The position numbers were made by a program, and so were the translations under genes. From the NCBI RefSeq assembly GCF_028858725.1, contig NC_084760.1, forward strand, positions 94,981,867 through 95,045,866: a stretch of 64,000 nucleotides of DNA, read 5' to 3'. The notes under the pieces were generated by a model. It had not been told where the DNA came from. It did no database searches and saw only the letters and a program-made list of their open reading frames with translations. Below are positions 1 through 14,500 of this stretch, piece after piece (the stretch's first letter is position 1; the number at the start of each line of letters is the position of its first letter). The DNA is from Colius striatus. Its lineage: Eukaryota > Chordata > Aves > Coliiformes > Coliidae.

Positions 1-1364
1 AGACACTGGCTGCAGCGATGCTGCAATGAAGAAAGTGCAGATTACTAAATAAATGGTGACTAAGCAGGCAAACTTCAGGTCCAAGGTATGAACGCACATG
101 TGCATTTGCAAACACATCCTACAGGTGTATATTTAGAAGGCAGCCCAGGGATGGATACCCTGGAGGTCAGCCCACCTTATACTTTTACATAAATGCAACA
201 AAACCTGCTGAAACTAAACCAGGCATTGAGATTGCTCTGTTTTGGGGGAAGTTGTGGGGCGGGGGAAGGAGGAGCAGCAGGGACTTCAGCAGGTCCTGTA
301 ACGCATTCCTCTTACGTCAGGTAGAACAGCTATTTTTTAGATTCTTCCTGACAGGCGAGTGTTTGACCTGCTCTTAAAATCCTCCCATCAGGGAGATCTC
401 AGGACTTCCTCAGCAATATATTTCAACACATAATTACCTGTACTGTTACAAGGGTTTTTTCCTCCTACTGTAAAATCTAATTTACCACAGTTCTAGCTCA
501 AGATTTCTTACTCTCCTTACAACATGCAGAATGGGTTATGCTGTTCTATGTATTCGAAAGCTTTCTGGTTTATCCCTTTAATCTTCTGACTTTTTAATCA
601 CACAGCCACAAATTCCAAGTCTTCTCTCCTAAGCCATGCTTTATACCTCTAGTTATTGCAGTGTCCTCTGAATTCTCTCTGGCTGATTCACACCTTTTTG
701 AAATGCAGTGTCTAAAACCAGACGCGGTGTTTTAGCCGAGGCCCTTACCGGTGCCAAGGAAAGCATCCAGGTGGCCTTGTGTACCTCACGGCTGACACTC
801 CTTTTGGTGCATTCCCATGTATCTCCCCTTTTGCAACCTTATGACATGACACAGATGACTCGTCTTCACCTTGTAATATTCAATATCCCTATGTCCTTTT
901 CTACAAACTATTATCAAGCATAACATTCCCAAGGAGTATTTATACAAGTTGACTCAGCATTGCTACAGAACTTTGCCATGCTCCTCTCCATCTTCCCCCC
1001 CACCCCCCCCAAGACCTTTTTTTCCAATTTTCCAAGGTTTTTTTGAAGGGGAGTTAGGGTCTAAAAAAATCCCAAAGCCAAAACACCTCCACAAAGAACA
1101 AATTCCAGGAAAACTCCCAAGCTAAAACAGCCTACCTGTTTGACAAAGAGCCACTGCCCACTACTTTCTCAATGGATGCTGGGTTCTCCTAAAGGTTCTG
1201 CACCTGCAGTATCATCAGTGAAGCCAACATGAGGCTTCACATCACTTAACAGTCTGCAAAGTCTCTGTAATCCTTTTATAATTGCAGATATCATATAGCA
1301 TCCATCAAACTGAGACACTGTGCTGGCAACTAATTTAATTGTGTGATCAGAACGCAAAGACCCA
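1..1364. other. CLIP4 intron, left edge
   Basis: AT-rich noncoding sequence. I found no CLIP4 exon here; the second and third CAP-Gly domains must lie further left. A minus-strand frame at 1357-1169 was not recognised. Confidence 0.6.
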
Positions 1365-1454
1365 TGTGACCTACTCTAGGTGGTCCTGCTCTGGCAGGAG
1401 AATTGGACTAGATGATCTTTCAAGGTCCCTTCCAACCCTTAAGATTCTGTGACC
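1365..1454 (+). mobile_element. CR1 LINE, terminal 90 bp
   Basis: GTGACCTACTCTAGGTGGTC to CCCTTAAGATTCTGTGAC, the same subfamily as the fragment near 22.1 kb. Confidence 0.85.
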
Positions 1455-1758
1455 AAGACATTAAGTGTCTCCTCAACAAACAAAATGTTGGAAACCTCTG
1501 CCCATACCAGTTTTCTGGCTCAGCTCTGAGAAAGTATCATATAGGACAGTGCTTAAATACCTTACAACTTGTGAGTCTTTTCCTCACAACTGTTCATGGA
1601 TGGAGGACACAAAAAGAGATGCTTTTCTTCTAATAAGGTATATTCAAGTTCACACTTCATATTATTTTAAAGAACTACTGCTTTTACCAACACTGAGTAT
1701 GCTTTTATAGACAAGACCTCAAAGGAGACTTCATTTTTAAAGACACTCCTGAAAGAAA

Positions 1759-1869
1759 GGTCCCTTTACATTAAAAGTTCAGCCAACAAAAGAATCAATG
1801 CAGTAGAAGTCACCATCCATTCTCTGCAAACTAGGTCGTTGCAGAGAATGATTCATATGTTAAAGGGAC
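1759..1869. repeat. Inverted repeat / hairpin
   Basis: A perfect 12-bp stem (CATTCTCTGCAA at 1818-1829, TTGCAGAGAATG at 1839-1850) with a 9-nt loop is nested inside outer arms GTCCCTTTACA (1760-1770) and TGTTAAAGGGAC (1858-1869). It could be a MITE remnant or a foldback transcript. No family recognised. Confidence 0.5.
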
Positions 1870-2431
1870 TTTTAAAAAAGCTAGAATTTCGTTTTTCATA
1901 TTTGAAGCTTGTTATTAAAAGACTTCCACGCTACAACGCCAAGACTGCTAAGTGCTGTTAGATGGTAACACTTCATTACACAAGCTTGGACATATAGACC
2001 TAGGAGAGAATAACCATTCCAAGAGTATATGTATGCAGTTCTTCATTAAAATCTAAGCAGCAATAATACAGGGCAAAAAGTCTCAGTCAGAAACTTAAGA
2101 AGGTAATTCTGCAGATCCTCTGTAAGATCATTTACTAAGAGACAGTTTCCAGCTTTAAGGGCTCGTCTATATTCTTGTCTGTGCCTTTGGATAGAAGCTG
2201 TTGCCAAACCAACACAGAATGCCAGCCAAACATCCACGCAAGTTACTTGTGCTCCTAGCAAACTAAACGTGTACAGCCTGATGGGGAATTGAACACAGAC
2301 AGGCAAGGCAACTTATTTCTACAGTGCAGACACAGGATTTTTATGGAGGTAAGGTAGTCATAAAAGTTCCTCTGCCCCACCCTGTTTTTTTCCCACAAGG
2401 TGTTAAAAAACAAAAAAGTATATATAGTTAC

Positions 2432-2515
2432 CATCTTTTGCAGGTAGTGTTTTTCCCCTGTTAGCAGTCAGAAAGTTGGCCTCAGAAGCATTGTCTTTTT
2501 TTGCCATATTTAAGC
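2432..2515 (-). CDS. CLIP4: CLIP4 coding exon 9 (linker after CAP-Gly 1)
   Basis: 84 bp between acceptor TTTTTGTAG and donor GTAACT, phase 1 to 1. It encodes residues 388-415, [15 protein letters not shown] to KTLPAKD, similar to the GLMTSKKDSASES linker of mammalian CLIP4. It is the last CLIP4 exon I can find before the left edge. Confidence 0.85.
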
Positions 2516-5500
2516 CTACAAAAAGAAAATATACAATTAAACACAGAGAGCCCAACAAACAGTAACTTTACAGGAAAGTCACGTTCAAAAACCATTTGAC
2601 GGATTTGCAGATTAGTAGGTGCATGGATAAAACAGATTAAACTGTTCATTTCCTTCAACTCTGGATAAATAGGCAGAACAAGGCAGCAGAACTGTTCTGA
2701 CAGAGAAGCACAAATATTAAAGCCCTTAACACGTTAAACCAGTCCAAACTATCTTGCCAAACAATAAGCAGCAAGCTATTAAAGTTTACATTGAAGGGTT
2801 CTACTTAAACCTTCCATGCTTTGACATCTCTTTTATACACAACATTCACTTTTATAGTGCTTATGATATACTATTCACAAGTCTTAATTTCACAACTTAA
2901 AGCAGCATTAAAGCATTACAGACAAAAGTCGAGAGAGAGGTCTGAGACCAAATTATCATTCAGCCTACAAATAACGGAGGAAGTACACCGGCACAACTTT
3001 TAAGAGCCTAACTCTTACAGCAGCAATGTTGTGATAAGCATATAGACTGGTACTGCCATGTAAATTGTAATCTGTGAACAGTCACTTTGCCTTTCTGACA
3101 GTCTCTAACTCAATGAAGAACAAGCTTATCTGTGATTTATACCCTCCCTGTCATCAAAGAAAAAAAAAAAAAAATCACATCTTTTTTATTTAACTAGATT
3201 GCTCATCTTAATTCAGCTACAGGGACTCAACTAGTCTGCAAATGTACTGTATTTTCCAAAATGTTATGGCTCTGTCATTAAGGCATCAGATCAGAAACCT
3301 AGTGTTTGTGACTGGTAACATGTGCCTCAATTTCATCACAGTAATCCTTTTCATAAAAGCCTGAAAGAGACCTATTATCACCAATCTACTGGATTACTCA
3401 AATCCTGCAGAATCAAATCAGATCTGAAAATCTCTATACAGTACTACATTTTACTTTGCAGCTTATAACCACAGCTACAAAAAGCATATTAATTTTTCTT
3501 GGATCACCACAAAGCAGGTTTTTTTGCAGGCACAAAGTTGAAAGGAAAGAAATGTAACTTGGTAACAGATGTAAAACCCTGAAAAACAAAAGTTCTGCCT
3601 CTGCAGCTTTGCCCACCTACTCCTGCCAGTGAATCAGCCCACCACATGAATTCTAATGGACCTTTTGACACAACAACGTCTCACAAAAGGCAGAGCTTCC
3701 AGAGCGCTGCTATTGGATGGATCTGCTAGACAGATGCTGGATAACCTGCTTGGAGTTCTACCTAAAACAAAGTATCAAATGCTTAAAATTTACAAAGAAA
3801 AGGGAGTTTATGAATTAAACGGTCTGGAACACATCGTCTGTGACAAAGGAAGCGGCCCTTCCCGTTAAATAAGTTACAAACAGATCACAACAAACTGAAT
3901 CAAACACTGAAAAATACTGAACAGAAAATGTCAGCTTAGACCAGCTCCTAAGCAACATGCCTAACAAACCCATTATTCTGAGTAGCTCTTTATGCAAGAT
4001 GACCATTTATAAATAGCTTAGATCTTCTGCTAATTGTAAATAACCATAACCAAAGCTTACTTCCCCCTCAATCTACATACAGAAGAGTTACGTAAGTTAT
4101 CCAAAATGCATCTCTTCTACTAGCCCTGCACATTGCTTTTGTACCCTGTGTATTACTGATCAAGAGTACAGTGCTTTGAGGTGCTTGAGTAAATTCAAAG
4201 AGAAGGTATGCATATCTTCCACCTCTTAAGCTGTGCTGTCTTTGTATGAGTCACCTCCACAGGCTTCCAAAGGCAAAAGATCATGCCAGTATCATGGATT
4301 TAATGACATTATTATGTAGGCAGCCAGACACAGGGACAGACTATGCATGGTGAGCACTGTACACAACAGGGAAGAGTCTGTGCTCCAAATACCTTGGCAA
4401 CTAAAGAGAGTGAAAAGATGCACCATTTTTACTTCACGAGGAGGGAGCTTACACAGAAGGATGAAGTAATTTGAGTAAATTACTACAGAAACCAAACCAG
4501 AGCCAGAGACTGAGCCTGTAATTCCAATCAGGAGACTGAGGCCTTATTACAAGGACATGCTTTCTCTTCTAATTTGCCTCTGGTTTTACTCAGATAACTT
4601 AATTAGCAGATAAAACACAATCAGTTAAATAGTTTCTTGATCATTTTGCCAGAAAATAAATTAAATTCCTTCACTCTCTATCCATAAGGGTACATACAGA
4701 TTAGTTTCTAGATTTTCACTGATTTCAGTGAGATGTTTCAAGTTCCCCAGGAAGATCTTAGTAAATGGAATCACATTAAAAGGAATCACATTAGACATTT
4801 AACTGATATCAGAATCAGAAATTACTTCTAATGTCTCAAGAGTAAATGTAGCAGTGAAAAAAAAAACCTCACTTTTTTTTTTTCCTTAATAGGGTATGTA
4901 AAGTCTATAATCTGTCATAGCACAACAGATCACTATAACCACTGAACAGCTACACATCACACCCTTCCAGTACCAGTTTACAAGAAGCTTACAACTTCTA
5001 ATAAAGAGAACATGTAGTTAACATCATCTTCTCATCCCAAGTGATGAACTAATTCCAAACAAGTCAAGATTTACAGCACTGGTGCCAATTCTTGAAGGTT
5101 AGTATCTCTCTAGCCTGCCTCAGCATACAAGGAAATACTCACCAGAGTTGACTTTGGAAGTTACGTGCGTCACGTCTATTTTCTTGGATTTGACAGAAGG
5201 TGAAGACCGCACGGAAGAACGTCGTACCAAGCTTTTTTTGTGATCAGAGGCCTTGCTTATTTTAGAAAGAGGTGCAAAGATACCTGCAGAGGAAATTGTT
5301 ATGTGCCAAAAAAGAACCAGAGCTAACATTAACCTAATGCAACTTTCCAGCTGCTGTCTCTTAACATCAACCAATTTAGGCAGTTTTTCAGCTGTGACCA
5401 TAGTTTGCTGTGCTGTCAAAGGACTTGTGGGGTAGGGAGGACTAGCTCAAATGAACAGTGAAATCAAAAGGCTTGTTAAGCCATTTGAATAGAGTCAATT

Positions 5501-8500
5501 CAGGAAATCACTAAAACTATCAATTAGTGCCTTTTTGTCCTGATGGTAACATTCAGTCTCCACTCTTATAAAACACAGAACTTTGTGCATCATGAGTGCC
5601 CACAACACACCAATTCAAATACCTCCAACTGAGGGTTAGGAAACATCTGTGAGTGGCAATCCCATAAAAAAAGAGGATAAAGCAGGTAAAGAAATGTGGC
5701 CATTGTCATTACAACGTAAAAAGCTTCAGTGATATAGATGGAAAACTAGGAAAGATGATGATCTCACACTGGAAATAACCAGAAATAACTAGCAATTTCA
5801 ACTGGATGGCTGTTTCAGTGAGTTTGTAAATAGTCGCAGCCAAACCACTAGGAACAGTTAAGAGAATCAATAAATGAACCAAACAAAGCACTACAAAGAA
5901 AAGCAACAGATTTTGTTGTCTGTTTTTATTGCCCCAAAAGGTTTGTTTTCTAACTTTTTTTTTTTTAACTGAGGCTTTTAAAAAATTATGGGAAAAAAAA
6001 GGTAAAGGTTATATACCGCGTTTCGGTGCACACTTGAAGTACTGGACTCTTCCAACACTTCCGTTGTTCTTGCCCTCTGGTTCATCCAGCTCTATGCCAG
6101 CCCACTGGCCACTGGCAAATTCCGTTGTGCCACAAAATCTTAATGTACCCACCTGACACAAAAAGCATCAACACAGAATGACTTTGTTAAACAAATGCGG
6201 CTCATGACGATATAGTCTAGATTATGAAGCAGGCAGCAAGTCATCTCTAAGCCCCTAATCAGAACAGAGAAATACAAACAACCACCTCCCTTGACGCTCA
6301 CCATCCCCATCTGTCATTGACAGACCATGCATTTTCCAAAATGCCCCGAGTCTTTCTGTGTGTATTTTGTGTTAAACAAAAGCAGCAGTTATTAATGGAT
6401 CTCAGAGAAGGCAAGGATTAGGGAGCAAGCACTACTTTGCAACACAACTCCAAGTCAGCAAGGTACAGGAGCAAATGCCTAACAAGAAGTTTTACTTTCA
6501 AGGCCTTCCACACCAACAGGTTCCAGAACCACGGCTAGATATCTTGCTGAATTGGAGATTCCGTGGAAATACCAGCTAAAAAATTCTGTACAGATATATG
6601 TATATAAAAATGAATATGTACAGATACATGTATATAAATGTAAGTATATTTTTTAATATATTGCAAAGGTTATGGGGTAAGCTTTAGAGAATACTTAATC
6701 TTTTTTGGGGGAGAGACAAAAAAAATAATCATGTATTCCGTCCTTATGATTAAACAAAACTTAAAAAGCCAGCAAATGTTATGACATTTTTCTGCTGTTT
6801 CAATATATACTATGTAGATTCTGATCAGATAAGTATATCAAGAATATCCAGAGAGACCAGTCTTCCTGGCAGACTTCAGTCTCCACAAACAAACATTATA
6901 AGCTCACCTACTTCACCAAACGGGGGAGGAATAACTAACAGAGGTGCACTTAACATTGATTTAAATTCACTTTTATATTTGATTTTTAAATTAGTTTTAG
7001 CAGGAAAAACCTTTGATCTTCCAGTTCCTCAGTTTTCATTATCTCATGTGACCTTAATACTATTAGTTCATCTTTCACTATGACTTCACTGTCTAATCCA
7101 GCCCTCAGAGAATAAACTGACGGAAATCATTCCTTTTTTCTTTACTATAAAACCTTCCAGCTACTCTTTTTAACGTTCTGTAAATAAATACATGTGACCC
7201 AGAGTCTGTTCTTTTTTAACTCTGAAGATCTTCTTTAAACTTGACTGTCCTTGTTCAACAAGGACAAGTGCAGAGTCCTGCACCTGGGGAGGAACAACCC
7301 CACGCACCAGTACAGGCTGGGAGTCAAACTGCTGAAGAGCAGCTCTGCAGAGAGAGACCTGAGTGTCCCGATTGATAATAAGCTAAATATGAGCCAGTAA
7401 TGTGCTCTCGTGGCCAAGAAGGCCAATGGCATCCTGGGATGCATCAAGAACAGTGTGGCCAGCAGGTCAAGGGAGGTTCTTCTCCCTCTCTACTCTGCCC
7501 TGGTAAAGCCTCATCTGGAGTCCTGTGTCCAGTTCTGGGCTCCTCAGCTCAAGAGGGACAGGGAACTGCTGGAGAGAGTCCAGCACAGGGCCACCAAGAT
7601 GATCAGGGCACTGGAACACCTTTCATATGAGGAAAGGCTGCGGGAACTGGGGCTGTTTAGTCTGGAGGAGACTGAGGGGAGATCTCATTAACATTTATAA
7701 ACATCTAAAGGGTGGGTGTCAGGAGGTTGGGACATCCCTTTTTTCTATTGTAGCTAGCAACAGGACAAGGCGTAATGGGATGAAGCTGGAACACAAAAAG
7801 TTCCACTTAAATATAAGAAAAACCTATTTCACTGTTCAGGTGAGGGAGCAGTGGAACAGGCTGCCCAGAGGGGTTGTGGAGTCTCCCTCCTTGGAGGTCT
7901 TCAAGACCCACCTGGACATGTTCCTATGCGACCTGATCTAGATGAACCTGCTTCTGCAGGGGGGTTGGACTAGATGATCTCTAAAGGTCCCTTCCAACCC
8001 CTACCATTCTATGATTCTATGATTCTATGACTATGGTGGTTTAGCCCTGGCTGGATGCCCACCAAGTTGTTCTAGCACTCCCCTTCCTCAACTGGACAGG
8101 GGAGAAAGAAATATAACAAGCAAACTTTGTGAGTTGACATACAGATGGAGAGATCACTCAGCAATTAGCGTCACGGGCAAAACAGACTCAAATTGGGGAG
8201 AAATGGTTTGATTTATTAATGAACAGTCAAAACAGAGCAGGGAGACAAGAAATAAAACCAAATCTTAAAACACCTCCCCCCACCCCTCCTTCTTCTCAGG
8301 ACTCTCCTTCCTTCCCCCCTAGCAGCTCAGGGGATGGGGGTTGCAGTCAGTTCATTACAGACAGACTTTGCTGCTGCTTCTTCTCAGGGAGAGGCCTCCT
8401 CACACTTCCCACTGCTACAGTGTGGGGTCTTTCCCATGGGATACAGTTCCTCACAAACTGCTCCAGCATGGGGCCTCCCACAGGGGCAGCTCCTCACACC

Positions 8501-11500
8501 CTGCCCCAACATGGGTCATCCACAGGGAGAACAGTCCTTCAGGTATCTACTGCTCCAGCCTGAGTCCCTCACAGGATCACGTCCTGACAGCAAATCTGCT
8601 CTGGCGTGGGCTCCTCTCTCCCCATGGGCTCCCAGGCCTGTCTTAGAATTGACTGGCATTAGCCCTATCAGCTACAGGGGAAGCTTCTGGCAGCTCTTTG
8701 TTTAAAGAAGCCACCCCTATAGCCCCTCTGCTACCAAAACGTGGCCCAAGCAAAAACCGCTGCATTGTTACAGGTAGGTACATCACACTTATCTAGATTC
8801 AGACTTCGTAGATACAAACCAAGACCAAATTCAGCCAGAAGAAACTGAGCCAAGCAGCCTAACAGACTCCAGCACTCCAGGCATCAGCCAAAAGGCACTT
8901 ACTGAACAGAGAGAAGAGACCAGCAGGCATCTTAAAACTGGAGGCAGAGATGGCAGAACTGAGGGTCCAGTTTTGCAAGAACCCTAGAACTTGCACAAGC
9001 AAGGAACAGAGGACATCTTGCACATAAGAAATATGGGAGGAACAAGAAAAAAAGAAAGTTTTCTCCCAGCTACCTGTTTCCCTGCACTCACATTTCATTG
9101 AGCATCTAATCAGATAACATATAACCTCACACAGCAGAAGCCAGAGAAGCTGAGGGACCCCAAATCATGTACGCAAACACACCTGCTTATGCAGCTTCCT
9201 ACTCTGTCAGGCAACTAGAATGAGAGGCATAGGAGCAATCAAGAGACAAATCCATTTTCCTCTGGCATCTACTGTACTTGGCTTTCAAGCTTCATTAAAG
9301 CTGATGCATTAGGAGACTGCAAAAGCAGGAAAGAGAACAGGAATCCATAAAGTTCGCTCATAAAGGTGCTGTCATTCCAGTGCTCTCATCCCAGCTCTCA
9401 TGTTCTGGAAATGAGAACGGATCCAAGAACAGGTTAAGAATTGGGCACCGTTTCCATCACCCTGTTCTCACTTTGCTCCACCCTGCCCACATTTATGAGT
9501 ATCAAGGGGAAGACAAGGAAGTGGTGTGTGAGCAATGTAGAACAGCTCCTTGCACACACACAGAGGAAGGAAGAAAAGGAGACGTGGAAAAGGAAGACCA
9601 AAAAGCATAATTCTATTCCCCCTTTCCATCTGCTGTATGACAGCTTTGGCTCCCTTAAAAAAAGCTTTAGCAGCAGAAAAACAGCTTCCAAGAACTTCTT
9701 AAAAAACACTGTAATAGCCTACTCAATCATAAAAAAAAAACCCCACACCTAAACCAAACCCAGGAAGCTTTATCCACACACAGTAAGCACATGATAGTAC
9801 AGTTCTATGGGCCTCACTTGGAGGAACGATACACAAGAGGATTCATTTCTTCCCGTTCTTGTTTTCAAGCTTCTATTACCTTGCAGTTATATTATCTCCC
9901 TTTGCTTTCAATGTGATATGGCTTTCTGTAAAAGAAACTTCCATCAACTTTCTTGTTGTCTTTAAAGCATAAGCAGCTTCTTGTATAGAGTTCAGTTAAA
10001 ATGCCTTCCATACAGCTGGTGATTCCTTCACTTTTCCTGACCCAATTTGAAGAGTACACCAAATGCAAACACAGAATGGAAGCTGCTTTGCACTCTTGGT
10101 GGGGGTCACCATTAAAAACTTCAGAAATCATACCAGAAAGACTATTAAAAGTAAAGCTACTGAAACATAAATTTTGCTCACAAATGCTTTCAATATTTAC
10201 CAGGAAAAAAAAATATTTGAAATCTTTAAAAGAGCACTCTTAAATCCTTTCAGAGCTCTTGCTATCATGGCACATAAAAGGCACGAATACTTACTGCAAT
10301 AGCAATTTTACATTTTTCAAATTCTCTTTATTTTTTTTACGTGCCTAGCAAGAGAGTGTCTTGAAAGCTACTCACGTTTGAGCTGGACCGCTATTAGCTA
10401 CATTATCTTATACTTCCACAGAATCATCTAACAACCCCATTGGCAGAGCACTGCTTCAAAGATTTTAGCTGCATTGCACCAGTGAAATTGGGTTACTACA
10501 GGCTAAGGAGAATTAAAGTTCTCTTCTTCTGCCTTCTGGAAACTGTCAGGGGTAAATCACAAATGCATACTTCTAACTGAGAGCTGGGCAGCTCACAAAA
10601 TCGTCTGTAAATTTTACCATCGTTTTGATGTGACACCAAAAACGTTAGTTAAAGCTGAACCATGCTCAGGCACTACAGGAGACTGTTACAAAATCATGCA
10701 GACACAAAATGCAGACTGTGCCTGTCAAAACAGCTTTTCATAGTAGTGACTTTCTTTAACATACAACTCTTCAACTCATCACTTTCTCAAAGCACATTCT
10801 TACTTCTATCCAGAGTTCATACCTTTTGAAAAGTATTTTAGACCCTCAAATTTGAGATACATTTCCCAAGGGGTAAGTAAATTGAGCGTGCAGAAATTAT
10901 GAGGGTAGTATCAGATTGCTCAACGTACCTTCTGTCCTGCAATAACAACACGATCTCCTAGTTTCAGGCCAAGTGATAAAAGCATGGCCTTGCCTGTGAC
11001 ATGATCATAGTTTGGAATCATGGCTTTTGAGATGTCACACGAGAGAGGCACTGCGTCCAGTAAGATCTGCTTGATTTCTTTTGCACTGGCTGCTGCATCT
11101 GCCATTTCCAGGGGCATATCTACTGGATCAGGAACCACATCTGCCGGAATCTGCCCTTTGTCGTTCTGTTGAAACAACACAGTGCAGGATGAAAAGTTGT
11201 GATAACAGCAACTTGATTAGGTGACACTATAGCAGTTTCTAAAGTTTTTAATCCTCTTCATTAGAATACTTTTCCTAGAGTATACACAACCATAAAAACA
11301 TCCACATTTTCAAAGGAAGATGCCAAAACATCCCCAGTTACAGAACCTAGGATTTACAGTGACTTATTTTCACAAGTCCTAAGTCCTTTGGTAACTTACC
11401 AAAATTTTTAATCTAATGAACATCATTAGTACTCAGAACACATGAAAAAAACACCTGCATACAGCTGTGTATCTGAACACAGATGTAAAAAAGTAAGCAA

Positions 11501-14500
11501 AAATTCTGGTCTGTGATGCCGATACTGTAAAACTAACACCTCCCACATAATTTATCTTTACCCAGTGTGTAGTTTACTCCTTAGTGAGCCCTATTCCAAA
11601 TGTAAGGTGGGATTTATATTAATATATGTTGTATGTACAGAAGACACAAAGTTGATGGCTCACATAAATAGGTTTTTATCAACTTGAATAAATCTGTTCA
11701 AGTTGATTTAGATACATAAGAGAAATTAAGGACGAAGTTGTGTCCAAACACTTCCTGTTCCCAGAGAGAAGTGACCGTGACTCTCTGTATGTGCCATGTG
11801 ACACTCACTCTAGACCAGAGTTGTTGGAGTATCAGCTAGAGTTAACCTTAACTCAAGGCCTGACAGCAAGATTGTTGAGCTGTCTGGCTGCTACAAGGGC
11901 AAGCTATACCTGCAACAAAGGCATTGGCAATGGATCTTCACATATCTGCCAATTTTCACAAAGTCTGTGGAAACGTAATTATCTCAGTCTTCCAAACCTC
12001 TCTCAAGTGAGTCCCTGTACTTAGAAATTACCAGGAGCTCAAAGAGTGTATGATGCACAGCAAGACTGTATCTGCTTTGTTTCCTTAACAAAAACAAAAC
12101 AAAACAAAAAGCCCCACTAGAAGCTTAACCTTCCCTGGGCCTCCTATAAATCTCCCTGTCTCAGCCCTAGAAAACTATAATCCTTACTCAGTATTTACAC
12201 TCCGCTGTCCTCATATAAGCAAACTCTACATGCTGTCTTTGGTCAGAACTTTATTGCAGAACTGATGAATCAAAAACCTACCATCCCTTAAAAAAAATCT
12301 ACAGTCCTTCTGTAAGTAAAAGTTCAGAGTCATTCCAGTCTGAATACCTTATAAACAGGAGATAGCTGTGTTAAGATTGAGCAGAGAGTTTGGTTTGAGT
12401 TGGTTTTAGTTATCACTTCAGCAGTTGTTGCTGTCAGATTGGTCCTCAGTTGAGCCTACCAGGTGCCCTGCTAATCTGTGTGTCACACAAGGTCGGGGAC
12501 AGAGCAGAGGCAAGAAGGCAAAAGTTGGCACAGTGCCAGAGGACCACTTTTCACAAGGGCAGAGCCACCTTTTGCCAACTCAGAATGCCTGTGCTACTAC
12601 AAAGTCATATTTCTGGTGACAACAGACTCTTAAACACGCAGCTGCCACTGAATTTAAAACATATACATGCACACTAAATAATGAGACAAAAACCCCCAGC
12701 ATTTTTAGAGATCTGGATTGAATAGCATGAACTGTATAAACAATGACGTTCAAGAAGATTTCACACCAGCAGTGACACACAAAATAATGACTTTTGAGTA
12801 CTCTTAAAACAATTATAATTGTTCATTAAAAAAAAAAACCCTACTCTGAACCCTCAGAAAAAATCAGAACTCAAGATCCATGGCTAGACACATCCAGCAA
12901 CACTTTCCACTAGAACTCAGGCCTATTATTTGTTAGTAAGCAGAGCAGTTAATGTTTCTTTTATTACCAATTACTTATGCTAAGACTGAGTTTACTGCTA
13001 AGCAATATGCTGCATCTCTGAAGGTCACAGATTGTGCTCCTATGTTTCTGAAAAGAAACCACTGCCAGGGCAAGTGTTGGAAAACACAAAGGAGGATTAA
13101 TAAATCAAAGTTCAAGCAACAAATAGAAGAACATCTTGGAAGTGATTTAACTAATGAACTAGGCTGTGACACAAAACCACAAACCAACACACGAGTATGA
13201 CAAGGTATACAAAATCATACACTATGAGTTATAAATAATTTTTCTGAGGTACTGTCACTCCATGTGACACATTTTTAACTAACCAAAATCCTAGACAGGC
13301 TGTTCAATACTTCCAAGTGCTTCTTTAACCTTTCGGTGGATCTACAACTTAACTCCTTACCCTAAAGGCAGGATTTGCTCCATGTTCCAGTAAACACTTG
13401 ACAGCTCCTGTACACAGGTTAAATGCAGCAATGTGCAAAGCTGTTCCAAAATCAAAATCACTACAGGTGGCATCCACATCTGCAATTAGACATCACATGT
13501 GAGGTATACAGGTCTTTTATGTGAACATTTTACTCTACAGATTCCTTGAGAGGACATTCATTTTTACAGGCTATGTTAACATTTACATAAAGACACCATT
13601 ATTTATGTACTGAATGCATGAGAAATAACTCTACATAGAATATCAAACTTATCTGCATCTGTTTATTCATACCATGAACCAGTCTGGAAGATAAGCATTT
13701 ACTTTCATTCATTTTACAATGCTGATGACTTAACTGCAAAGCTGCTGCTATCCAGGATGCCCGATCTACTCTGCTAAGTTGGTAAGTTTAGGTTTAAATT
13801 TAAATAATATTTTTGAAATAATGATATTTTATTGCTTGCAGCTGTTAAGATGAAATCCACCTTTAACAAGTTGTTTTCCTTTGTGAGCAGGTAGTGAGGC
13901 AAGGGAAAACGGATTGTATCTCTGCTTTAACTTGATTTAATTACCAATGGCCAAGAACAAAGAGCAAGCCGGTGATTTTTATAATTCCTTTGCTTTCAAA
14001 GAATTGCCACTGTAAAGGGTCTTGCACCAATAGTTTGGAAAATGAAGCACTGCATTTGACTAGAAGATTTAGCAGAATATGTTTCTATCATCTGTTCTCG
14101 ATCCATCTTTCAATCTGCTATGAAGTTATTTCTGTTCTAGAAGATTGGAGTTTCAATGTTGATTTAGTTTTTGGCTCCTCTCCTAAACACAAGAGATGTC
14201 AGTTTGTGACAAATATGTGTATGACTGTTAATTTAAAATGCCAGCTGATCTAATACACAAACAAAAACAATGTCCCCATTTGAAATCCTGGTGAGGAATG
14301 TAAAACCTTTCCACCACCTTAGGGCTGTAACAGTCTCCTAGTATTTTCTAGTACTAATCTCTGTCCCAAGGGCAACCAGCCCTTCTGACAATGTCATAAA
14401 CAAAGTATGCACCTGCCGTATCAACAGCCTGATATAGTTACAATAAACTGATTTTTTGGGAGCAAATAAAACATCGACATATATAGAAGATATTGAAATA

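Noticed and set aside
2046-2306. 86-codon minus-strand frame near CLIP4 coding exon 9
   Set aside because: Does not match any CLIP4 segment or other family I know, and no matching splice borders were assigned.
3656-3868. 70-codon plus-strand frame with protein-like composition
   Set aside because: Antisense to CLIP4, not recognised, no repeat or splice context; chance remains most likely.
8219-8705. Overlapping plus-strand frames of 101-123 codons
   Set aside because: They fall wholly inside an ERVL-like LTR made of repeated units, which explains the open frames in all phases.
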